From Lachnospiraceae bacterium (GTDB lineage Bacteria > Bacillota > Clostridia > Lachnospirales > Lachnospiraceae), in NCBI GenBank assembly GCA_949383255.1, contig CASJPF010000010.1, forward strand, positions 1-64,000: DNA of 64,000 nucleotides, in the 5' to 3' direction. The notes under the pieces were generated by a model. It had not been told where the DNA came from. It was given only the letters and a program-made list of their open reading frames with translations, and did no database searches. Made by a program: the position numbers and the translations under genes. Each line of letters starts with the position of its first letter. Positions within the stretch are counted from its first letter, which is position 1. Positions 17,309 to 25,943 of the stretch are shown piece by piece.

Positions 17309-17625
17309 AATAAATAACCTTCTTTCCTTTAAGTGCTTTTATAAGAAAAATATAACAGGTTTTATATATTTTGTCTATAAATGCAACTATCTTAATATTT
17401 CTAAAATTTATATAGGCTTTATTTTGTGAATACAGCACATATAAAATGACAATTCTCTTTCTTTTTCAAAATTTTATTTTTATAACTTGCACAAAAAATT
17501 ATTATTTAATTCTGTTTCTATATTAATTCTATACAATTTATTATTTTTATTTTGTTTTATTTTAAATATTTTTCTACAAAAAGCAAGATATATAAAATAC
17601 GAAGCAATAATCAGATTGATTCTAA

Positions 17626-17654
17626 TTGTCAATATCGCTATACTTAAGTTATAC
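17626..17654 (+). promoter_or_regulatory. Candidate promoter of the sugar operon
   Basis: TTGTCA at 17626-17631, a 17-base spacer and TTATAC at 17649-17654 form a fair sigma-A promoter about 114 bases before the binding-protein start. The rest of the 17309-17767 gap is AT-rich, with no other content I can name except the palindrome at 17670. Confidence 0.4.
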
Positions 17655-17669
17655 GTAAAAACAAGTCAA

Positions 17670-17701
17670 CTACTATAAAATATAAACTATTTTTATAGTA
17701 G
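17670..17701. promoter_or_regulatory. Palindrome in the leader of the sugar operon
   Basis: CTACTATAAAA at 17670-17680 is repeated in reverse complement at 17691-17701 with a 10-base spacer. It lies just downstream of the proposed promoter and could be a repressor operator or an RNA stem in the leader. Confidence 0.45.
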
Positions 17702-17767
17702 AAATTCCCATACGGTCTGCAATAATGCAAAAATCGTATGACGGAAATGCATAAGGGAGGGATTTCT

Positions 17768-19219
17768 ATGAAATCAAAAAAAGTTATTTCATTGTTACTG
17801 ATAACAGCTATGTCAGCGTCATTGCTTGCAGGATGCGGCGGTTCTGACAATAAACCGGCAGACAGCACACCAGCAGACAATACTGCGGCAAATAATACCA
17901 CCGAAGCAAAACCTGACGAGGCAAAGCCTGCTGAGAGCACACCAGCAGATACAACAGAAAAAAACTCTTCTGAGGAAGCTGCACCTGTTGAGGAACAAAC
18001 TTTAAAAGTAGCTGCTTTTGAAGGAGGATATGGTGCAGATATGTGGTCAGAAGTTGTGGCTGCTTTTGAGGCTTCTCACCCTGGTGTAACTGTAGAACTC
18101 ACAATTGACAAGAAATTGGAAGATGTTATTAGCCCTGCAATGAAGGCTGGAGATTATCCAGATGTCGTACATTTGGCAACTGGTCGTGAAGCAGCTTTGA
18201 CAGAAACTCTCACGAAAGAAAAAGCACTTCTTCCGCTGACAGATGTTCTTGATATGACGGTTCCTGGCGAAAGTGTAACAGTAAGAGACAAGATTGTTCC
18301 TGGATTTCTTGATACCTTGGCAACGAACCCTTATGGAGATGGGGTAACGTACTATGCACCGATGTTCTACAGCCCTTGCGGACTGTTCTACAATGCAGGA
18401 CTTTTCAAGGAAAAAGGCTGGAAAGTTCCTACAACATGGGAAGAAATGTGGGCACTTGGCGACACAGCGAAAGAGGAAGGTATTGCATTGTTTACATATC
18501 CTACAACTGGATACTTTGACGCGTTTACATACGCAACATTGTCTTCAGCAGGTGGTCCAGATTTCTTTAATAGCTGTATGACTTATGAAGATGGTATTTG
18601 GGAAAGCGAAAACGCAACCAAGGTATTTGAATTAATTGCAAAACTTGGAACATATACAGAAGGTACTACTGTTGCCAATGCCAATAATGACAACTTTACA
18701 AAGAATCAACAGCTTATTCTTGACAACAAAGCAATTTTCTGTCCAAATGGTACATGGCTTCCTGGAGAAATGGCTGATGCGCCAAGAGCAGATGGTTTTG
18801 AATGGGGATTTATGGCAATCCCAGCAGTCAATGATGGCGGTGCTGGATGCTCCTTCTGCTGGTTTGAGCAAATGTGGATTCCAGCCGCAGCAGAAAACCA
18901 AGATATGGCAAAAGAGTTTGTAGCTTATATGTACTCTGACGAAGCAGCAAAAATCTTTGCAAAATCCACAGCAATTCAGCCAATCACAGGCATTAGCGAT
19001 TCTCTGGAAGGCGACAATAAGCTATTCTATAGTATTTATGATAATGGTGCAACCGCAGTTATGGGCGGATTCGCTTCTACTGCACCAGTGGAAGGTGTAA
19101 ATATGCTTGATACCCTGTGCGGAACAGTCAACAGTATTGTAAGCGGTGACAAGACCGTTGCAGAATGGCAGGCTGCTGTAGAGGAAGCAAGTGACAAATT
19201 GAGAGCCGCAATGGAATAA
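17768..19219 (+). CDS. Sugar ABC transporter substrate-binding lipoprotein
   Basis: This extracellular lipoprotein captures the sugar for the permeases encoded downstream. It has a signal peptide with lipobox LLAGC and acylated C23, then a linker rich in Ala, Thr, Pro, Asp and Glu (about residues 25-75), and a family-1 solute-binding fold. Mature length and motifs (VVAAFEASHPGVTVEL, ENKAIFCPNG-like loop) are typical of oligosaccharide-binding proteins. ATG 17768 has GGGAGGG upstream. The downstream GH112 phosphorylase and hexosamine kinase suggest galacto-N-biose or lacto-N-biose as the ligand. A strong terminator after the stop should keep its mRNA more abundant than that of the permeases. 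Confidence 0.92.
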   Translation: MKSKKVISLLLITAMSASLLAGCGGSDNKPADSTPADNTAANNTTEAKPDEAKPAESTPADTTEKNSSEEAAPVEEQTLKVAAFEGGYGADMWSEVVAAFEASHPGVTVELTIDKKLEDVISPAMKAGDYPDVVHLATGREAALTETLTKEKALLPLTDVLDMTVPGESVTVRDKIVPGFLDTLATNPYGDGVTYYAPMFYSPCGLFYNAGLFKEKGWKVPTTWEEMWALGDTAKEEGIALFTYPTTGYFDAFTYATLSSAGGPDFFNSCMTYEDGIWESENATKVFELIAKLGTYTEGTTVANANNDNFTKNQQLILDNKAIFCPNGTWLPGEMADAPRADGFEWGFMAIPAVNDGGAGCSFCWFEQMWIPAAAENQDMAKEFVAYMYSDEAAKIFAKSTAIQPITGISDSLEGDNKLFYSIYDNGATAVMGGFASTAPVEGVNMLDTLCGTVNSIVSGDKTVAEWQAAVEEASDKLRAAME

Positions 19220-19228
19220 GGTTTTAGG

Positions 19229-19266
19229 AGCGCTCCGAAGGTTTCTACCTTTGGAGCGCTTTTTTT
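19229..19266 (+). terminator. Strong intrinsic terminator inside the sugar operon
   Basis: AGCGCTCCGAAGG at 19229-19241 pairs over 13 bases (one G-U pair) with 19248-19260, followed by six Ts. It lies between the binding-protein gene and the first permease gene and probably lets only part of the transcripts read through. Confidence 0.85.
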
Positions 19267-19306
19267 GCACAGCGAGCTTTGCAACTTAGAAAATGGAGGT
19301 ACGCGC

Positions 19307-20200
19307 ATGAAAAAAGTCAGAGGAAAATCGATTTTTATTACCTTATGCGTAGCGCCGGCAGTGATATTGTTTGTTATTTTTATGCTAATTCCAACTTTTA
19401 ATGTCTTTAAGATGTCTCTGTACAAGTGGGGCGGCTATTCTAATACCAAACAATTTGTCGGTCTAAATAATTTTAAAATTTTAATGGAAGATACAAATTT
19501 TTTCCGTTCCTTCCAAAATACGGTTCTATTGATTGCGATTGTAACAATTGTAACAATGGGATTTTCCCTTATTTTTGCAGCAATTCTCTCCCGCGAAAAA
19601 ATTAAAGGGCAAAACTTCTTCCGCATTATATTTTATATACCAAACATTTTGTCCGTGGTGGTTATCTCCGCAATTTTTTCGGCAATCTACGACCCAAATA
19701 ACGGACTTTTAAACAGTATTATTGGTATCTTTCGCGGAAGTGAAAAAACACCAATCCTTTGGCTGGGCGACCAAAAATTAGTTATCTATAGTCTTGTTAT
19801 CGCTATGATTTGGCAAGCGATTGGTTATTATATGGTTATGTATATGGCAAGTATGGCAAGTGTGCCAGAAAGTCTTTATGAATCTGCTAATCTTGAGGGT
19901 GCAGGCAGAATCCGTCAGTTTTTCTCTATTACCCTACCACTAATCTGGACAAATATTAGAACAACCTTAACTTTCTTTGTAATCAGTTCCATCAACATTA
20001 GCTTTCTGATTGTAAAAGCACTTACAAACGGTGGTCCTGATGGTGCAACAGAGGTATTTCTAAGCTATATGTACAAACAGGCTTACACCAATTCCTCCTA
20101 TGGTTATGGTATGGCAATCGGTGTTGTTGTATTCCTGTTCTCATTTGGTCTGTCAGCAATTATCAATTTTGTTACCAAAAGAGAACCCTTAGAATTTTAA
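19307..20200 (+). CDS. Sugar ABC transporter permease (MalF-like)
   Basis: The 297-residue inner-membrane protein has six hydrophobic segments. Its EAA loop ESANLEGAGRIRQFFSITLPLI (about residues 185-205) contacts the ATPase. ATG 19307 follows ATGGAGG; the longer frame from 19265 overlaps the terminator and is rejected. It pairs with the next gene. No ATPase gene lies in the operon, so a shared MsmK-type ATPase encoded elsewhere is expected. Confidence 0.92.
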   Translation: MKKVRGKSIFITLCVAPAVILFVIFMLIPTFNVFKMSLYKWGGYSNTKQFVGLNNFKILMEDTNFFRSFQNTVLLIAIVTIVTMGFSLIFAAILSREKIKGQNFFRIIFYIPNILSVVVISAIFSAIYDPNNGLLNSIIGIFRGSEKTPILWLGDQKLVIYSLVIAMIWQAIGYYMVMYMASMASVPESLYESANLEGAGRIRQFFSITLPLIWTNIRTTLTFFVISSINISFLIVKALTNGGPDGATEVFLSYMYKQAYTNSSYGYGMAIGVVVFLFSFGLSAIINFVTKREPLEF

Positions 20201-20215
20201 AGGAGGGAAACACAG

Positions 20216-21100
20216 ATGCAGAATAAAAAGAAAGAAATGAATCTTAATACACTCTATAAAGTTTTTATCTATGTTGCCCTGTTAACGCTTGCCGTTAGCA
20301 TTGTAATACCAGTAGGCTGGGTCTTTCTAGCCTCCATTAAAGAAAACTCTGAATTTTATGGCAATCCTTGGACAATGCCAAAGGGATTTTATTTTCAAAA
20401 CTTTATTGATGCTTTTGAAAAAGCAAATATGGGCGAATATTTTTTTAACTCCATTCTGGTAACAATGTTGGCACTTGCTATTTTGTTAGTCGTTGCTCTC
20501 CCCGCAGCTTATGTGCTCGCGCGCTATCGCTTTTTTGGAAGCAAACTAATCAACATAATGTTTATGGGTGGTCTATTTATCAATGTAAACTATATCGTTG
20601 TCCCAATTTTCCTAATGTTTGTAGATGCAGATAAATTCCTAAAAAGTTTGGGCGGCAACAGCTTTTTCTTAAATAACCTTTTTGTTGTTGCTCTTGTATA
20701 TGCCTCCACTGCCCTGCCATTTACAATCTATTTACTCTCAGGCTTTTTTGTCACAATACCACGTGATTATGAAGAAGCAGCGTATATGGACGGCAGCGGG
20801 TACTTTCGGACAATGGTTCAAATTATGATGCCAATGGCACTGCCAAGTATTATCACTGTAATCCTGTTTAATTTTCTGTCATTCTGGAATGAATATATCA
20901 TTTCTATGACATTGCTCACCAAAAACTCCAAAACGCTTCCTGTTGGTCTAATGCAACTAATGCAGGCACAGAAAGCAGCGGCAAATTATGGACAGCTTTA
21001 CGCAGGACTTGTGATTGTTATGTTACCAACATTAATTCTGTATATTTTAGTACAGAAAAAACTGACACAGGGCATGAGTTTAGGTGGACTAAAGGGCTAA
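20216..21100 (+). CDS. Sugar ABC transporter permease (MalG-like)
   Basis: The 294-residue partner permease has six membrane spans and the EAA loop EEAAYMDGSGYFRTMVQIMMP (about residues 190-210). AGGAGG lies nine bases before the ATG, 15 bases after the stop of the first permease. The C-terminus VQKKLTQGMSLGGLKG is typical of MalG-type permeases. Confidence 0.93.
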   Translation: MQNKKKEMNLNTLYKVFIYVALLTLAVSIVIPVGWVFLASIKENSEFYGNPWTMPKGFYFQNFIDAFEKANMGEYFFNSILVTMLALAILLVVALPAAYVLARYRFFGSKLINIMFMGGLFINVNYIVVPIFLMFVDADKFLKSLGGNSFFLNNLFVVALVYASTALPFTIYLLSGFFVTIPRDYEEAAYMDGSGYFRTMVQIMMPMALPSIITVILFNFLSFWNEYIISMTLLTKNSKTLPVGLMQLMQAQKAAANYGQLYAGLVIVMLPTLILYILVQKKLTQGMSLGGLKG

Positions 21101-21126
21101 TTGCAATATTTTAAGGAGGAATTATT

Positions 21127-21291
21127 ATGAAATATATAATTCGATTGCTGTATGTATTTATTTTTATTATCAGTATTATATTAATTGTTACAGGGCAGCG
21201 CAATATTGGTCCAACAGGATTATTAACAATGCTTGTCGGTCTTGCTGGAATTTTAGTTCTTCTCTATCTTTATAACAAAAAATACCAGTAA
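21127..21291 (+). CDS. 54-residue membrane protein in the sugar operon (DUF6903-like)
   Basis: ATG 21127 has AAGGAGG seven bases upstream, 26 bases after the second permease gene. The protein has two membrane spans, residues 8-23 (YVFIFIISIILIVTG) and 31-47 (LLTMLVGLAGILVLLYL), joined by QRNIGPTG. I recall similar small proteins in gut Firmicute sugar-transport operons under the name DUF6903, but could not check this. The role is unknown; position suggests an accessory part of the transporter. Confidence 0.75.
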   Translation: MKYIIRLLYVFIFIISIILIVTGQRNIGPTGLLTMLVGLAGILVLLYLYNKKYQ

Positions 21292-21346
21292 AAGCCGTTG
21301 TCTGGCAGCGGTAATGCAAGAGAATGCCTAGAAGGAGGCTCTTATT

Positions 21347-23509
21347 ATGAATATGGAAAACACTGGCAGATTGACACTGCCTACAGATGTAGATATGGTT
21401 GAAACAACCATTAAACTAAAAAATATGCTTGGTGCAGACGCATTGCGAGACTGCGATGGAACAACTATGCCTGAAGAATTATTGAGTCAAGACGCCAAGA
21501 TTTACGCAACATACTATACCACCCGAAAAGACAATCAATGGGCTATGCAAAATCCAGAAGAAATTCAACAGGAATATCTCATAAGTGACCGCGTAACCGC
21601 GAAAAGCAATTGCTTACGCATCGAACTTATGAAGGGATTTCATACAGAACAGCTCAAGGTCAATACAATCGATTCTCCAAAACGTTGGTGGGAAGTCATT
21701 GACAGAACCACAGGCGAAATTGTTCCAACAGATAAATGGGACTATGACAAAACGACAGGAGAGGTTGTCATTGAGACAATCCCTTATCATCAATATACTG
21801 TCAGCTTCCTTGCATTCCTGATTTGGGACCCTGTACATATGTACAATTTTATTACAAATGATTGGAAAGACGCACCACATCAATTAACTTATGATGTGCG
21901 TCAACCCAAAACACAGGCGTATGTTAAAGAAAAACTAAAAAAGTGGTGTGAGGATAATCCACATGTAAATGTTGTGCGCTTTACTACTTTTTTTCATCAA
22001 TTTACTTTGACCTTCGATGACCAGAAACGTGAAAAATTTGTAGAGTGGTTTGGTTATAGCGCAAGTGTTAGCCCTTATATCCTAGAACAATTTGAAAAAT
22101 GGGCTGGCTATCCATTTCGCCCAGAATATATTGTGGACCAAGGCTATCACAATTCAACGTTCCGCGTTCCTTCCAAAGAGTTCCGTGACTTTATAGAGTT
22201 CCAGCAGATTGAAGTCTCCAAGCTTGCAAAAGAACTGGTGGATATTGTACATAGTTACGGTAAAGAAGCAATGATGTTTTTAGGGGATCACTGGATTGGA
22301 ACAGAGCCTTTTGGAAAATATTTTCAAAATATTGGTCTTGACGCCGTTGTTGGCTCTGTAGGAGATGGTGTCACACTGCGTATGATTTCAGATATTAAAG
22401 GTGTGAACTATACAGAAGGGCGCCTGCTGCCCTACTTTTTCCCTGATGTATTTACTGAGGGCGGTGATCCAATTGGGGAAGCGCAAGATAACTGGCTTAA
22501 AGCACGCAGAGCAATTTTGCGCTCTCCACTTGACCGTATTGGATACGGCGGTTATCTTAAACTCGCTGCAGAATGGCCTGGCTTTATTGACCAAATTCAA
22601 AAGGTGGTAGATGAATTTCGACAGATACATCAAAATATGCAAGGTACAAAAGCATATACAGCCCCCTTTAAAGTTGCAATTCTAAACTGTTGGGGTAATC
22701 TTCGACGCTGGATGTCCAATCAAGTACATCATGCATTGTGGTATCGCGAAATCTATTCGTATGTAGGCGTTATTGAATGTTTAAGCGGAATGCCTATCGA
22801 CGTGGAATTTATTGATTTTGAACAGATAAAAAATGGAATTGACCCTTCAATTAAAGTGATTATCAATGCAGGAGATGCTTATACTTCTTGGAGTGGCGCT
22901 GAAAATTGGAAAGATGAGGTTGTCGTTTGCACGATTCGCAAATTTGTTGATGAGGGAGGCGGATTTATTGGTATAGGCGAACCAAGTGCCTGTCAGTATC
23001 AAGGGCGCTATTTCCAACTGAGTGATGTGCTAGGTGTTGACAGAGAGCTTGGCTTTTCAATGAGCACTGACAAATACAATGCGCTTAATCGCAATCATTT
23101 TATCTTAGAAGATATTCCCGATGAAATTGATTTTGGAGAAGGAAAAAGTCGTATCTATGCGCAGGGAGAACAGTATCAAATACTCAATATGGACAAAAAA
23201 TACAGTCGCCTAGTAGTCAACGAATATGGAAAAGGCAGAAGTGTTTACTTCACAGGTTTGCCCTACTCTCCCCAAAACTGCCGTCTTTTGCTGCGTGCTA
23301 TTTACTTTGCCGCACATAGAGAAGACGAGCTAAAAAAATTCTACGTCACTAATATCGATACAGAACTTGCTGTTTTTGAACAAACTGGAAAAATAGCTGT
23401 TATTAACAATTCCAAAAAACCACAAGAAACGGATTTATATGTACAGGGCACTCTTTTTATATATCTTAATTTAGCACCGATGGAAATGCGTTGGGTCGAT
23501 ATTCCTTAA
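21347..23509 (+). CDS. lnpA: 1,3-beta-galactosyl-N-acetylhexosamine phosphorylase (GH112)
   Basis: The enzyme splits beta-1,3-galactosyl-HexNAc (galacto-N-biose from mucin, lacto-N-biose from milk glycans) with phosphate to galactose 1-phosphate and the free amino sugar, in the cytoplasm. The 720 residues match the family from end to end. The barrel shows TFFHQFTLTF, GDHWIGTEPFGKYF with the catalytic-acid Asp, VGDGVTLRMI and a C-terminal NCWGNLRRWMS region. GAAGGAGG precedes ATG 21347. GH112 also contains galactosyl-rhamnose phosphorylases, but the kinase gene next door favours an amino-sugar product. Confidence 0.92.
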   Translation: MNMENTGRLTLPTDVDMVETTIKLKNMLGADALRDCDGTTMPEELLSQDAKIYATYYTTRKDNQWAMQNPEEIQQEYLISDRVTAKSNCLRIELMKGFHTEQLKVNTIDSPKRWWEVIDRTTGEIVPTDKWDYDKTTGEVVIETIPYHQYTVSFLAFLIWDPVHMYNFITNDWKDAPHQLTYDVRQPKTQAYVKEKLKKWCEDNPHVNVVRFTTFFHQFTLTFDDQKREKFVEWFGYSASVSPYILEQFEKWAGYPFRPEYIVDQGYHNSTFRVPSKEFRDFIEFQQIEVSKLAKELVDIVHSYGKEAMMFLGDHWIGTEPFGKYFQNIGLDAVVGSVGDGVTLRMISDIKGVNYTEGRLLPYFFPDVFTEGGDPIGEAQDNWLKARRAILRSPLDRIGYGGYLKLAAEWPGFIDQIQKVVDEFRQIHQNMQGTKAYTAPFKVAILNCWGNLRRWMSNQVHHALWYREIYSYVGVIECLSGMPIDVEFIDFEQIKNGIDPSIKVIINAGDAYTSWSGAENWKDEVVVCTIRKFVDEGGGFIGIGEPSACQYQGRYFQLSDVLGVDRELGFSMSTDKYNALNRNHFILEDIPDEIDFGEGKSRIYAQGEQYQILNMDKKYSRLVVNEYGKGRSVYFTGLPYSPQNCRLLLRAIYFAAHREDELKKFYVTNIDTELAVFEQTGKIAVINNSKKPQETDLYVQGTLFIYLNLAPMEMRWVDIP

Positions 23510-23540
23510 AAATTCAAATTTTAGATAAAAAGGAGAAATT

Positions 23541-24662
23541 ATGTATACAAATTCGGCTTGTGCCAAAATAAATGAAGCGATTGCAGCATTTATTGCTGAC
23601 AACAATCATTTGATAGAAAAAAAGACTTATGGAAATGGACATATCAATGATACATTTTTGTTGCGCTGCAACACACCTGAAAATCAGGAAAAAAAATATA
23701 TATTACAGCGCATGAATCATGATATTTTTAAAAATCCGCCGCAGCTAATGGAAAATGTGGTTCATGTAACCACTTATCTGCGCAAAATAATTCTCTCTCA
23801 AGGAGGGAACCCTGAGAGAGAGACTTTACACGTATGTAAAACTTTAGATGGTGCAAATTGGTATCAAGATAGCGCGCATAATTATTGGAGAATGTTTTCT
23901 TTTATTGAACGGTCCATGTGTCTGGAAAAAGTAGAGAGCGAAAAGGATTTTTATGACAGCGCTGTCGCTTTTGGAAATTTTCAGAAACTACTGGCAGATT
24001 TTCCAGTCCAAATGCTTCATGAAACCATTCCTAATTTCCATAATACTGCCTCTCGTTTTCAAGACTTTCAAAAAGCTGTACAAACTGCAAATAGTGCGCG
24101 TGCTGCCCTTGCGCAAAAGGAAATCGTTTTCGCCCTTGACAGAAAAAAAGAAACATCTGTTTTGACTGATTTATTAGCCGAAGGAAAATTGCCTTTGCGC
24201 GTAACGCACAATGATACAAAGTTAAATAATATTTTGTTTGACGCAGATACCCGCAAAGCGCTGTGTATTATTGACTTGGATACAGTTATGCCCGGGCTTT
24301 CTCTGTATGACTTTGGCGATTCTATTCGCTTTGGCGCAAGCACAGGCGCAGAAGATGAAACTGATTTAAGCAAAGTAGAACTCGATTTATCTTTGTTTGA
24401 AGCCTTCACAAAAGGATATTTGGAAGGCTGCGCCGGAAGTCTTACACAAAAAGAAATTGAATTGCTTCCTATGGGTGCGAAATTGATGACTTATGAATGT
24501 GGTATTCGATTTTTAGCGGATTTCTTAACGGGCGACCACTACTTTAAAGTTCACCGCGAACATCACAACTTAGACCGTGCAAGAACACAATTTAAGCTGG
24601 TTGCAGATATGGAAGCAAAATGGAACGAAATACAAGCAATTGTAAACAAATATCGCAATTAA
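23541..24662 (+). CDS. nahK: N-acetylhexosamine 1-kinase (NahK, APH fold)
   Basis: NahK phosphorylates GlcNAc or GalNAc at C1, the step after the GH112 phosphorylase. The 373 residues have an aminoglycoside-phosphotransferase fold. The glycine-rich loop region is YGNGHINDTF, the catalytic loop THNDTKLNNILFD carries Asp and Asn, and the metal-binding Asp is in CIIDLDTVMPG. ATG 23541 has AAGGAG upstream, 31 bases after the phosphorylase stop. The UDP-sugar enzymes that complete the pathway are not in this window. Confidence 0.9.
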   Translation: MYTNSACAKINEAIAAFIADNNHLIEKKTYGNGHINDTFLLRCNTPENQEKKYILQRMNHDIFKNPPQLMENVVHVTTYLRKIILSQGGNPERETLHVCKTLDGANWYQDSAHNYWRMFSFIERSMCLEKVESEKDFYDSAVAFGNFQKLLADFPVQMLHETIPNFHNTASRFQDFQKAVQTANSARAALAQKEIVFALDRKKETSVLTDLLAEGKLPLRVTHNDTKLNNILFDADTRKALCIIDLDTVMPGLSLYDFGDSIRFGASTGAEDETDLSKVELDLSLFEAFTKGYLEGCAGSLTQKEIELLPMGAKLMTYECGIRFLADFLTGDHYFKVHREHHNLDRARTQFKLVADMEAKWNEIQAIVNKYRN

Positions 24663-24719
24663 CTAGAATACGCTGAATTATTATTAACTTTTATCTATTT
24701 TGAAAATAAAATAATTGTA

Positions 24720-24763
24720 GGCGTGCGAATCTGTAATTTATTAGTAGCACTGACTCGCACGCC
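24720..24763. terminator. Convergent hairpin after nahK
   Basis: GGCGTGCGA at 24720-24728 pairs perfectly with 24755-24763 around a 26-base loop. It lies between two convergent genes and can serve both directions, though T-runs are short. Confidence 0.55.
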
Positions 24764-24775
24764 GCAGTAAAAAAG

Positions 24776-25921
24776 TTATCCTCCTGCTCGGACAATATCA
24801 AAAGTATCTGCAAGTAATAACCAGTTTGCGCGAAACAACTTCATAACCTGCCAATACCCCATTCCTCGCAGTCCATATTCTGTAATCAACTGAAATTTCT
24901 CTCGCATACTTCTTACGTCTTCAAACCATACCTCATGCTCTACCCCATTTTTCTCATAGTGAAAAAAAGGAGACATTGCGATCTCGTCAAACTGTATCAC
25001 AGCATCATTTTCAATTGCAATTTGCACTGCCTCCACATTTCCAATCGTTCGCGCCCTAGAACTTCCCTGCACAAAAGGCAATGTCCAATCATAACCATAG
25101 TTTGGAATCCCTAAATCTATCTTTTCTGTTGGAATCTCTGTGATTGCATATTCAACCACCTCACGCACTTTATTAATCGGCGCAACTGCCATAGGTGGAC
25201 CATATGTATATCCCCACTCATAAGTCATTAGAAGTACACTGTCCGCAGCAGCTCCAAGTAATTTATAATCCTTTCCTTCATACAAAAGTCCCTTTTGCAT
25301 TGCTGATGTTTTTGGTGCAAGCGCCACAGAGACAGAATATCCTTCTGGCGCTACCTGTGTTCTAACATTTGTAACAAAATCTGCATATGCTACTCTGTCT
25401 TGTGGTAAAATATACTCAAAATCAAGGTCAATTCCAACAAACCCTTTTTCTTGCATCATCAATAATATCTGATCAATTAGATTCTGCTGTGCTGTCATAT
25501 TATGCACAATCTCACTAATTAAGTAATTATTAAACATTCCTGTCTGGTCAATTGGGGTTAAAACTAAAATTGGCGCGGTTCCTTGATTCCACGCTTCCCC
25601 AATCATACGACTATCATCTACCTGTGGCGAGATTAAATCACCATCTTTGGTAAATCCATAAGAAAATACAGAAAGATTTGTTAGATAAGGCAATGTTTCT
25701 AAAAGTACTTCCTCTCGAATATACGGATATGCATAACCATTTACATATACGCTTCTCTTCTCACGGATCTTCCCTTCCACTGGTATAAGTAATGCTTGCC
25801 CCACCGCCAGACGATAGGGTTCTGCTATCTGATTATCATATGCAATTTCTTCCACATTCGCCCCAAATGCTGCCGCAATGCGATCAATTGTGTCGCCTTC
25901 TTTGACTACATAAATCTGCAT
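24776..25921 (-). CDS. LysM-GH18 glycosidase (YaaH/SleL-type germination enzyme)
   Basis: The protein has an N-terminal LysM domain (VVKEGDTIDRIAAAFGANVE, residues 4-48, ending LAVGQALLIPV) that binds peptidoglycan. A family 18 barrel follows, with the catalytic motif G-I-D-L-D-F-E-Y. This is the layout of SleL/YaaH, which cut spore cortex fragments. It has no signal peptide, as usual for coat-associated germination enzymes. ATG 25921 lies nine bases after AAGGAG; a GTG at 25927 is possible. It is encoded 22 bases after the S8 protease gene, so the two are probably co-expressed. Confidence 0.88.
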   Translation of the reverse strand: MQIYVVKEGDTIDRIAAAFGANVEEIAYDNQIAEPYRLAVGQALLIPVEGKIREKRSVYVNGYAYPYIREEVLLETLPYLTNLSVFSYGFTKDGDLISPQVDDSRMIGEAWNQGTAPILVLTPIDQTGMFNNYLISEIVHNMTAQQNLIDQILLMMQEKGFVGIDLDFEYILPQDRVAYADFVTNVRTQVAPEGYSVSVALAPKTSAMQKGLLYEGKDYKLLGAAADSVLLMTYEWGYTYGPPMAVAPINKVREVVEYAITEIPTEKIDLGIPNYGYDWTLPFVQGSSRARTIGNVEAVQIAIENDAVIQFDEIAMSPFFHYEKNGVEHEVWFEDVRSMREKFQLITEYGLRGMGYWQVMKLFRANWLLLADTFDIVRAGG

Positions 25922-25943
25922 ACTCACATACTCCTTCCATTAC

